From positions 1-33,465 of the forward strand of contig ONCR01000012.1 of the NCBI GenBank assembly GCA_900316345.1: a stretch of DNA of 33,465 nucleotides. Direction: 5' to 3'. Positions 23,236 through 31,700 of the stretch are shown piece after piece; position 1 is the stretch's first letter; each line of letters opens with the position of its first letter. Both the position numbers and the translations under genes were made by a program. The notes under the pieces are model-generated. The model made no database searches. It had not been told where the DNA came from and saw nothing but the letters and a program-made list of their open reading frames with translations. This stretch comes from an uncultured Eubacteriales bacterium. Its GTDB lineage: Bacteria > Bacillota > Clostridia > Oscillospirales > Acutalibacteraceae.

Positions 23236-24423
23236 ATGGATAAGATAAATGTTGTTGTTTGTACAAACGATACCGAATACAAGGTAGCCATGAAGAATAA
23301 GCTTTCCGATGAGGGCTTTGAAATCATAGGCTATTCGGAAATTGAGCCGTCGGCAAAAACAAGAATATTAGGCTTCGTTCCCGATGTTGTTGCGTTTGTT
23401 GTAAACAGTGATGATATAGACCCGCCTCTTATGGATTTCATAGAGGATATGAAGCTCAGCTCAATCGGCGCAGTTCCGGTTATACTTACGGATTCCGTAA
23501 CTGTTGATAACGTTAATATGGCTGCACAGGCAGGCATAAGACAGGTTATGGATATCAACATCAGCGGCAGCGAGCTTTGCAATAACCTTCAAAGACTTAC
23601 CCAGAAGGAAAGAAAATACAGCAGTACTGCGGGCGGCGAAAGAAAAACCCGTTCAAGAGTTTACGCTTTCTTCAGCGGAAAGGGCGGAGTTGGCAAAACT
23701 ACTATCTGTACCAATGCGGCGGTTTCTCTTGCTTCAAGGGGCAAAAAGGTTCTTCTTGTTGACCTTGATCTCCAGTTCGGCGATGCCGATATGGCGCTTG
23801 ACGTAGAGCCTAACGAAACAATCGTTGACCTTTCAAGGGACCAGAACGGCGTTTCACTTGATAACCTTCTCGCAACCTGTACAACTCATCCTTCGGGCGT
23901 TCAGCTTCTTGCATCACCGAGCTCACCGGAGCTTGCGGAATACGTAACGAGCGAAGCGGTAAAATCAGTTCTTGACGTTGCAAGAAACTATTTTGAGTAT
24001 ATTCTTATGGATTGCGGCTGTTCTCTTGTTGACCCGGTTATTACGGCTCTTGAAAACAGCGATACAATCTTTATGGTAAACGACGTAAATATTCTCTCTC
24101 TTAAGAGAGCCAAGGTTTGTATGAACGTTATCCAACAGCTTAACCAGAAGGAAAAGGCTCATCTCATTATTAATAAAAATGTTAAAAAGAATACCGTTAA
24201 GATTGACGATTTTGAAAACCTGCTCGGCATTCCGGCTTATGCGGTAATTTCAAGCGACTTCAAGTCGGTTAACTCTTCGCTTAATAACGGCCAGCCGGTT
24301 ATTATGTATAAGCCGCGTTCGCCTATTGCAAAGGATATGACGGAACTTGTTGATAAAATAGTTCTTGAAAGGGAAGGCACCCTTAAAAACGAAAACCAGA
24401 AAAAAGGCAGATGGATTAGATAA
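23236..24423 (+). CDS. tadZ: TadZ/CpaE-type pilus localisation ATPase
   Basis: A 395-residue protein. Residues 1-125 form an atypical receiver domain: the strand that would carry the phospho-acceptor reads PDVVAFVV, without the Asp. Residues about 140-370 are a ParA/MinD-type ATPase with deviant Walker A SGKGGVGKT (147-155), DLDLQFGDADMAL and a Walker B-like YILMDCG. TadZ proteins sit at the cell pole or assembly site and recruit the Tad machinery. Unlike some TadZ homologues, the Walker A here is intact, so ATP-driven dimerisation is plausible. The C-terminus shares one base with the tadA start (TAATG). Confidence 0.9.
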   Translation: MDKINVVVCTNDTEYKVAMKNKLSDEGFEIIGYSEIEPSAKTRILGFVPDVVAFVVNSDDIDPPLMDFIEDMKLSSIGAVPVILTDSVTVDNVNMAAQAGIRQVMDINISGSELCNNLQRLTQKERKYSSTAGGERKTRSRVYAFFSGKGGVGKTTICTNAAVSLASRGKKVLLVDLDLQFGDADMALDVEPNETIVDLSRDQNGVSLDNLLATCTTHPSGVQLLASPSSPELAEYVTSEAVKSVLDVARNYFEYILMDCGCSLVDPVITALENSDTIFMVNDVNILSLKRAKVCMNVIQQLNQKEKAHLIINKNVKKNTVKIDDFENLLGIPAYAVISSDFKSVNSSLNNGQPVIMYKPRSPIAKDMTELVDKIVLEREGTLKNENQKKGRWIR

Positions 24424-25772
24424 TGGGATTACTTGACAGATATAATACAAGCCCGGGCGGCGATATCAATCAGGGCGCGAGCCAGGAAGCCTCATCGCCG
24501 AAAAAAGAAAACAGAATTCTTGAGGACAGATTTTCTGAAACAAAAACAAAAATTCACAGTGCCATCGTTGAGCACCTGATGAGTAATAACGCCGGCAACG
24601 TTACCGAAGAGGGAATGAAAAATCTTATTAATGAATACGTTAATAAGCCCGAATATGAAATCCCGCGTATTGAAAGGGCGCTTATTGCCGACGAGCTTTA
24701 TGACGATATTATGGGTTACGGCCCGATTCAGCCTCTTGTTGACAGTGATATCTATTCCGAAATTATGGTTAACGGACCGTATCAAATCTATGTTGAGCAA
24801 AAGGGTAAATTAAAGCTTACCGACTTTCAGTTTAAGGATGAAAGCCATCTTCGCCAGGTAATTGACAGAATCGTTACCAAGGTAGGCAGGCACGTTGACG
24901 AAGCAAGTCCTATGGTTGACGCAAGACTTCCGGACGGTTCCCGTGTTAACGTAATTATTCCTCCCGTTTCGCTTGTAGGCCCCGTGCTTACAATCCGTAA
25001 GTTCGCAAAAACGCCTATTACTGCGCAGAATCTTGTTATGTGGGGCTCAACCTCCAACCAGATTCTTAACTTCCTTGAAGCTGCCGTAAGAGGAAAGCTG
25101 AACATCGTAGTATCAGGAGGTACCGGCTCGGGTAAAACAACGCTTCTGAACATCCTTTCAGCCTATATTCCGAACGATGAACGTATTATCACCATCGAGG
25201 ACTCCGCTGAGGTTCAGCTTAAACAGGAACACGTTGTAACCCTTGAAAGCAGACCGGCAAACGTTGAAGGCAAGGGTAGAGTAAGTATCAGAGACCTTGT
25301 TGTAAACGCCCTTCGTATGAGACCTGACCGTATTATCGTCGGCGAGGTTCGTAGCGAAGAAACGCTTGACATGCTTCAGGCAATGAACACCGGTCATGAC
25401 GGTTCGCTTACAACAATCCACGCAAACTCCCCGAGAGACTCTATTTCCCGTATTGAAACAATGGTTATGATGTCGGGCTCAGAGCTGCCGTCAAAGGCAA
25501 TCAGAGACCAGGTTGCTTCAGCCATTAACCTTATTGTTCAGGTTGCGCGTTTAAGGGACGGTTCAAGAAAGCTTGTTTCCGTTTCCGAAATCGTAGGTAT
25601 GGAAGGCGACGTAATCCGTATGCAGGATATCTTCGTTTACGAAACCGAGGGCGAGCTTGACGCAGGCGGAAAGTTTAAAGGCGAATTTAAAGCTACAGGT
25701 ATTATTCCGAAATGTATTGATAAAATCAGAGAGAACGGAGTTGCTGTAAATAATGACTGGTTCCACACTTAA
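24423..25772 (+). CDS. tadA: Tad pilus assembly/secretion ATPase TadA/CpaF
   Basis: A 449-residue secretion ATPase of the PilT/VirB11 superfamily, the cytoplasmic hexamer that powers Flp pilus growth and retraction. The N-terminal ~75 residues are a helical, variable region. [20 protein letters not shown] starts the conserved N-terminal domain. Walker A GGTGSGKT is at residues 232-239, [12 protein letters not shown] is the Asp box, [11 protein letters not shown] the Walker B region, and [12 protein letters not shown] the His box. All catalytic motifs are intact. It overlaps tadB by 20 bases, a sign that ATPase and membrane platform are made together. Confidence 0.96.
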   Translation: MGLLDRYNTSPGGDINQGASQEASSPKKENRILEDRFSETKTKIHSAIVEHLMSNNAGNVTEEGMKNLINEYVNKPEYEIPRIERALIADELYDDIMGYGPIQPLVDSDIYSEIMVNGPYQIYVEQKGKLKLTDFQFKDESHLRQVIDRIVTKVGRHVDEASPMVDARLPDGSRVNVIIPPVSLVGPVLTIRKFAKTPITAQNLVMWGSTSNQILNFLEAAVRGKLNIVVSGGTGSGKTTLLNILSAYIPNDERIITIEDSAEVQLKQEHVVTLESRPANVEGKGRVSIRDLVVNALRMRPDRIIVGEVRSEETLDMLQAMNTGHDGSLTTIHANSPRDSISRIETMVMMSGSELPSKAIRDQVASAINLIVQVARLRDGSRKLVSVSEIVGMEGDVIRMQDIFVYETEGELDAGGKFKGEFKATGIIPKCIDKIRENGVAVNNDWFHT

Positions 25773-26736
25773 TATTATATTTATAGCAGTTGCTTTTGCG
25801 CTGCTGGTATTTACAATTGCATATATAGTTGTTTCAACCCTTATGGCGGACAGAATCGCCGCCGAGAAACGACTTGACGAGCTTAACAAAAAGGAAGGCG
25901 ACTTTAACGAGCTTGCGCTTGTTAAAAACGAAAGTAAGGAAAGCCGCAAAAAGCGTGAAAGAAAGCGCCAAAAGAGCAATGCCTTTGAAAAATTCGGCAA
26001 CGTTATCTATCTTGAGCTTCAGTCTGCTGACATAAAAATGAGGCCCGAGGAGTTCTCGCTCATTTGGGTTCTTATCGCCTTTGTTCCTGCAGGGCTTGTT
26101 GCCATGTTTATGAACAGTATTATCATTGCTGTTGTTCTTGCTATTGCAGGAATGTTTTTACCGGTTTTCTATGTTAAACTTAAACAAAAGTCAAGGGTAA
26201 AGAAGTTTGAAGAACAGCTGAGTGACGCGCTTATGATTTGCTGTAGCTGTCTTCGCTCCGGTTTAAGCTTTACTCAGGCGCTTGAAACAATTGCCAAGGA
26301 TATGGACGCTCCGATTTCAACAGAATTCGCAACGGTTGTTAAGGAGCTGAATATGGGCTATTCGCTTGAGGACGGCCTTGAAAACCTTGCAACGAGAATT
26401 AAGAGTAAGTATGTTGATCTAATGGTTTCAGCCGTGCTTATTCAAAGACAGACCGGCGGTAACTTATCCCATATTCTTGAAAATATTTCAGATACCATAA
26501 AAGAAAAATTAAAGCTTAAAAGGCAGCTTAAGACCTCAACTGCTTCGGGTAAAATGTCAGGCTTTATAGTTGGCGGTATGCCGCTTATTATGCTTGTTAT
26601 CATTTCAATGATGCAGCCTGAACTTGCGGAGATTCTTTTCCACCAAACAAGGGGTAACTTCCTTCTTGTAGGCGTTGCGGCTCTTGAGATTATGGCTTTC
26701 ATTGCCATTAAGAAAATTACAACCGTTAAAATGTAG
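25753..26736 (+). CDS. tadB: Tad pilus platform protein TadB
   Basis: A 327-residue inner-membrane protein with one T2SSF (GspF-type) domain, half of the TadB-TadC platform that couples the ATPase to pilin insertion. A helix lies at about 7-28, then a charged cytoplasmic stretch with a KKRERKRQK cluster, two helices at about 95-137, the T2SSF core (about 150-290: SDALMICCSCLRSGLSFTQ; LEDGLENLATRI; QTGGNLSHILENI), and C-terminal helices at about 275-322. The start inside tadA keeps the first helix. A GGAGGGG site just after the stop serves tadC. Confidence 0.92.
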   Translation: MTGSTLNIIFIAVAFALLVFTIAYIVVSTLMADRIAAEKRLDELNKKEGDFNELALVKNESKESRKKRERKRQKSNAFEKFGNVIYLELQSADIKMRPEEFSLIWVLIAFVPAGLVAMFMNSIIIAVVLAIAGMFLPVFYVKLKQKSRVKKFEEQLSDALMICCSCLRSGLSFTQALETIAKDMDAPISTEFATVVKELNMGYSLEDGLENLATRIKSKYVDLMVSAVLIQRQTGGNLSHILENISDTIKEKLKLKRQLKTSTASGKMSGFIVGGMPLIMLVIISMMQPELAEILFHQTRGNFLLVGVAALEIMAFIAIKKITTVKM

Positions 26737-26747
26737 GAGGGGACAGC

Positions 26748-27692
26748 ATGATACCGTTTTTAGTTATTTCATATGCTCTTCTTGCGCTTGTAATTGTTGT
26801 TATTGCCTTAGGCAAAAAAGGCCGCGAGGATGACGCAAGCTTTAAACGTAAAAAAGCAATAGGCAAAGAAACCGTTAAGGCAAATTACAAAAACGTTGAT
26901 ACATCGTTCTATGAACGTGTAGTTAAGCCTTCAATTGACAAAATTACCAACGCTGACCGATTTGACGAAAACGCAACTAAATCTGAGCGTCAGAAGCAGC
27001 AGCGAGAAGTGCTTTCTCTTCAGCTCAGAAAAGCGGGTATGCATATAAGCGCTTCCAATTTCCAGTTTTTCAAGCTGGCTTTTTCGGCAGTATTTGTAAT
27101 TATTTCAATCGGTATTGCATTGATTCTTTATCTTGCAACAAATTCAACCGGTGCGCTCGCATTTGGTGTTATCGGAATATTTATAGGCCTTCTCGGACCG
27201 AATCTTTATCTTTCAAGTAAAATCAGAAAGCATCAGGGCGCTATTAAATCACAGCTTGCCGATACAATTGACCTTATGAGCGTTTGTATGGAATCGGGCT
27301 TAAGCTTTGACGCCTCTCTTGTTAAGATAGCGGAGAGAATGGAAGGTCCTCTTATTGACGAGCTTATGACCGTTTTCAGGCAGATTCAGCTTGGTAAAAA
27401 CAGAAACGAAGCGCTTAAAAACCTTTCGGATTCCTCTGATGTTAAGGAACTTAAAACCTTCATTTCAGCCGTTATTCAGGCAGGTCAGCTCGGTATTCCG
27501 ATTACTAACGTTCTTCAGTCACAGGCTGAGCAGCTCAGAATGAACAAGAGCGAGGAGATTAAGGAGGTTGCTTCTAAAGTACCTACAAAGATGACTATTC
27601 CTACAGTTGTTCTTATTCTTCCTGCCATCATTCTAATAATTCTCGGCCCCGTAATCTTCCAGGTTATAGATAACCTGTCCGGACAATTTTAA
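26748..27692 (+). CDS. tadC: Tad pilus platform protein TadC
   Basis: A 314-residue inner-membrane T2SSF-domain protein, the second half of the platform. The first helix is at about 2-20, a long basic cytoplasmic stretch follows, then two helices at about 107-155, the T2SSF core (IDLMSVCMESGLSFDASLVK; LKTFISAVIQAGQLGIPI; LRMNKSEEIKEVASKVPTKM), and a last helix at about 285-308. The KVPTKMTIPTVVLILPAI ending is typical of TadC. The start is ATG 26748 after GGAGGGGACAGC. Its stop shares a base with the DUF192 start (TAATG). Confidence 0.93.
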   Translation: MIPFLVISYALLALVIVVIALGKKGREDDASFKRKKAIGKETVKANYKNVDTSFYERVVKPSIDKITNADRFDENATKSERQKQQREVLSLQLRKAGMHISASNFQFFKLAFSAVFVIISIGIALILYLATNSTGALAFGVIGIFIGLLGPNLYLSSKIRKHQGAIKSQLADTIDLMSVCMESGLSFDASLVKIAERMEGPLIDELMTVFRQIQLGKNRNEALKNLSDSSDVKELKTFISAVIQAGQLGIPITNVLQSQAEQLRMNKSEEIKEVASKVPTKMTIPTVVLILPAIILIILGPVIFQVIDNLSGQF

Positions 27693-28045
27693 TGAAAATA
27701 ATTAAAATATTTAAAAATAATATAGAGATATGCAGCTATGTTGAGGATGCAAGCAACTTTTTCAGGCGCTTTATGGGGTTGATGTACCGAAAAAGCATCC
27801 CTCGCGACCACGGCTTGCTTTTAACCCCGTGTAATGAAATTCATACCTTCGGAATGCGTTTTGATATTGATACCGTTGCGCTTTCAAAGGAGGGCGAGGT
27901 TCTGTTTATTGACAGAGCCGTTAAACCCAATAAGGTCAGAAAACGCGTTGACGGCGCGTACAGAATACTTGAGCTTAATTCGGGCGTTGCCGATGAGCTC
28001 GGTATTACCACAGGCGATATTCTTGAATTTATACCTGCCGAATAA
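27692..28045 (+). CDS. DUF192-family protein
   Basis: A 117-residue DUF192 protein. The signature is complete: RRFMGLMYRKSIPRDHGLLL (25-44), PCNEIHTFGMRFDIDTVALS (46-65), AVKPNKVRKRVDGAYRILEL (76-95) and GITTGDILEF. There is no signal peptide or membrane helix, whereas many DUF192 proteins are exported. The function of the family is not known. It is translationally coupled to tadC, so it is part of the pilus operon. Related small proteins are sometimes seen near secretion ATPases, which hints at a role in assembly, but that is inference. Confidence 0.88.
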   Translation: MKIIKIFKNNIEICSYVEDASNFFRRFMGLMYRKSIPRDHGLLLTPCNEIHTFGMRFDIDTVALSKEGEVLFIDRAVKPNKVRKRVDGAYRILELNSGVADELGITTGDILEFIPAE

Positions 28046-28066
28046 ACGATACTAAGGAGAAACAAT

Positions 28067-28741
28067 ATGAGCGATGTAATAAATAGGGAAGATATACTTG
28101 GCGATGCAGCAAAAACCTTTTCATTTGACAAGGTTCTTCGCGGCTACGACACGAAGCAGGTAGATGATTACATAAACAGCTTGATTAAGTCAAATAAAAA
28201 TGCTATAGAAATCATTAATTCAAGAATCGGCGAAATGAAAACCGATAACGAAATGCTCAGATATGAGCTTGAACAGACTAAATCCGAACTAAACGATGCG
28301 CTTCAGGCCAACAATACGCTCAGAACTGAAATGCAGAAAATGACTGCCGAAAACACAAAGGCGAATGCCGTTGCTGCAGCGGCGGCGGTTGCGGCAAGTA
28401 AAAACAATAACGATGAAGAACTGAAGGAGCTTGAGGAAAAGAACAGCAAGCTTACTTCGCGTAACCGTCTTCTTGCCGAAGAAAACAAAAAGCTTGAGGA
28501 TAAAAACAGAGACCTTCAAAGGGATGTTGCTCACCTCACCAAGAAGGTTGATAAAAACAGAAATAAGATTAACGAGCTTACCGCCCAGATTGAAACCGGC
28601 GCAGGCGTAAACGAGGGCTACTATGAAATCTCGCAGATTTATGAATCGGCAATTGACAAGGCAGAGGATTTAATCTTCCGTCTTCAAAACGAATTCTCGC
28701 TTGCTCATTCTAAGGCGGAGGACGCAAAGAGCAAGGAATAA
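28067..28741 (+). CDS. DivIVA-like coiled-coil protein
   Basis: A 224-residue soluble protein. The N-terminal FSFDKVLRGYDTKQVDDYIN (18-37) matches the DivIVA/GpsB membrane-binding domain pattern (FxxxxLRGYDxxxVDxFL). Two long coiled coils follow, at about 40-108 and 118-175, separated by an Ala-rich link (AVAAAAAVAASKNNN), then a short helical tail. DivIVA proteins gather at curved membrane, at poles and septa, and recruit other proteins. It is short of the motifs that would make it the housekeeping DivIVA. The ribosome site is AAGGAG before ATG 28067. It sits between the DUF192 gene and the giant TadG-like gene, so a place in the pilus machinery, perhaps with TadZ, is likely but inferred. 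Confidence 0.75.
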   Translation: MSDVINREDILGDAAKTFSFDKVLRGYDTKQVDDYINSLIKSNKNAIEIINSRIGEMKTDNEMLRYELEQTKSELNDALQANNTLRTEMQKMTAENTKANAVAAAAAVAASKNNNDEELKELEEKNSKLTSRNRLLAEENKKLEDKNRDLQRDVAHLTKKVDKNRNKINELTAQIETGAGVNEGYYEISQIYESAIDKAEDLIFRLQNEFSLAHSKAEDAKSKE

Positions 28742-28797
28742 ACTAAAACTTATTCACTAACGGAGAGTATAACATATTTCCTAAGGAGGTATGCTTT

Positions 28798-31700
28798 GTG
28801 AAGCTATTTAAAAGATTGAAAAAGGAGAGCGGCGCGTATACCGTATTCACAGCGATTTTGCTTACTGTTTTAGTAGGCTTTCTCGCTATGAGCGTTGATA
28901 TCGGTTACCATTATTACCGAGGAGCAAAGCTCCAGAACGCTACCGACGCAGCCGCAACTGCTGTTGCGGGAAATCTTGGCACAATTGATACGCAGCTTGA
29001 AGAAATTGCATATCAGTATCTTGCCAAAAACGGATTCCCTGACAGAGAAAAGGTTCACTGCACAATTGAGGCAAGGGGCGAAACCACCTTTGAAACGGTT
29101 GACAGCGACGACTATATTAAAGCAGGATATTATAAATTAACGGTGTGGGCTGATGACGACACCTTCTTTGCTAATCTTCTTGATATTGATTCATTAAGAT
29201 TGGTGAAGTATGCCTATGTAAAGGCGGACGCTAAATACGTTTCTATGCCAAAGGCTCTCGGCTATACTGTTTTTGCCGGCTCAACAAAGGGTACCGCTTC
29301 TAACCCTGCTCTCCAGATAAACGGTAAAACAGGCGGAATTATTAACACCATAACCAGCTTTACACAGTGGGGAATTAACGGAATTAACAATTGGGTTGTT
29401 AAGCCTATTCAGGCGTTTGACGGCTTTGATATCGGAACTTGGTGGAATCCGTCAACATGGAAGCTTAAGTTCAATTGGGATGACGCTAACTCATGGCAGG
29501 CAAAGCTTTCAACCTCAAAGCTTACCACCAGCGGCGACGTTCATTCAAACTCCAACATTGTAAGCCGAATTCAGTCAATTAATGCTAACCGTATTCAGGA
29601 TACCGATTTTACCCATTCGGCAAGCTATGATTCGCTTGCAAAATTCTACGGGCTTAAGGTCCTTAACAACTATAACGAAAACGGCGACGCCTATAACGGC
29701 AGTATGATAAGCTACCTCGGCCTTGACAATATTGATCAGGACGACATTCAGATGACCGTTGTTGACTACGGTCAGGTAACCTTTGACGCTGTAAAGGACA
29801 TCACCTTTATAGAGCCTTCGGGATACAGCATATCGGGCGACGACCATAAAATGGAAACCTACTATTACGTTCAGAACCAGCAGTACCTTGAACAGACTCA
29901 GCTTACAATGCGTATTCTGGATTTAATAGACCTTGATGAGCTCTCTTCCGATCCGGACAGCTTCAGGCGTTTATATGAGGAAGCTGCGGATATTTATCTT
30001 GTAGATAAAATCGCAACAACAGAACAAAAGAATATAATTAAAAACCAGGTTGCAAGCGGAAATCTTACCTACGATATTCAGACTCACGAATTCACGCTTA
30101 AAAATCAGGCAAATATCATTTACAGCGTTAACGCAAAAATGGCAAACGACGCTCTTTACGTTGCATATGACGATTCAGGCGTAGGTATTGATAAAATGCT
30201 CTTCGGAAGAATTGAGGATGACGAAGACGAATATTCAAACGGCATTGCCCTTGTAGGAAACGACCTGCTCTATAAGTCAGGTACAAACGTTCCTTACTAT
30301 GCACAGAGAAACGCTTCAGACGGCGGCTCAACTATCGGTGACGAATACGATAAGCTCAGCACGATGGACGATATGATTGATTTCATCACAGTTGATGAAA
30401 AGAATGACCAGACAATCAACGCAAGGCTTAACGTAACCGGTAACGTGATTAACCGTGAATATCAGGATTTTGCAAAGGCCGGAATTTCAATTCAGGACGC
30501 TACAAGAGCAGGCGCAAACTTCGCCATTGCAAGAACCTTTATTGAAAACAGCGAATATATTGATATGCCTAATCTGAAGCCTTACTTCATCAGGCAGATT
30601 AATAAATCCATCCGTAACGCAACAAAAATTAAGGAAAAGATTAACGTTTCCAGTGCAGGTCAGCCGACTGTAAGGTACGCCGCTAAGGAAAGAACGGATA
30701 CTCTTAAATCATATCAGGAAAACCTTAATTATTACGACGATACTTACAGAGCAAAAGATTCAAACACAATTAATCTTACTCAGACTAATACGCATCTGTT
30801 CCGCGAATTTAAGGAGAGCAAGAACAGCCGTGTAATTAACCTTAACAATACGGTTAAAACTTATAACAGAACTACTCAGGACGGCCTGAACTACAGCTTC
30901 TCAATTTCGCGTTACACCTATAAAGGCTATAACCTTTACAAGGATAACAGGCTTAAGACTCCTTCCGAATTCTTTGCCGAAAAGCTTGCGGAGCGCGAAG
31001 AAACAAAACCCGACGGCGCTGATGCCGTTAAGGATTTCTACGACACTACCGCAAAGACAGAGCTTAACATGGTTGCGGCTAAGAGGATTGAGCTTGAAAA
31101 CAATTCAAGTTACAGCTATAGTGCCGAACAGTCAAAGGCTGAAAATGCGATTAACGATGAAGTAAAGCCGAATATAAACAAAACTATTCAGGATGACCCC
31201 GAACCTCAAATCGATAAGGGAACAATCCCCGCAACAGGCGACGTATTCCTCGGCTACGGTAAGACGGGTAATAACGTAGAAATTAACAGAACCTCCGGTC
31301 AGCGTAAAATCTTTGATGATTTTATTAGAAATTTGGGCGTTACCATAAGCACAGATACCTTTACTATTCCCAATTTCAGCACTTCCGGAATGACGAGCGG
31401 CGGTTCTCTTGGCGGTAAAATAAAGAACGGTGCTACTCAGTATTTTGAAAATAATCATTATTATTCAAGCGCGTCGACGCCTTATACTCAGGTCGTTTGG
31501 GTAACCGGACGTTACAATATGGAAACGCGTACAAACGGAACATCTGTTGTTACGGGAAATATCACGATGGATAACGGTATCCAGCTGATTGTTAATTCCG
31601 GTTCAACGCTTAAGGTTGGCGGTTCTATATCCACAACCGAAACCAAGAACAACAAGATTTACGTTAAAGCCGGCGCAAAGCTGATTGTTCGCGGCGACAT

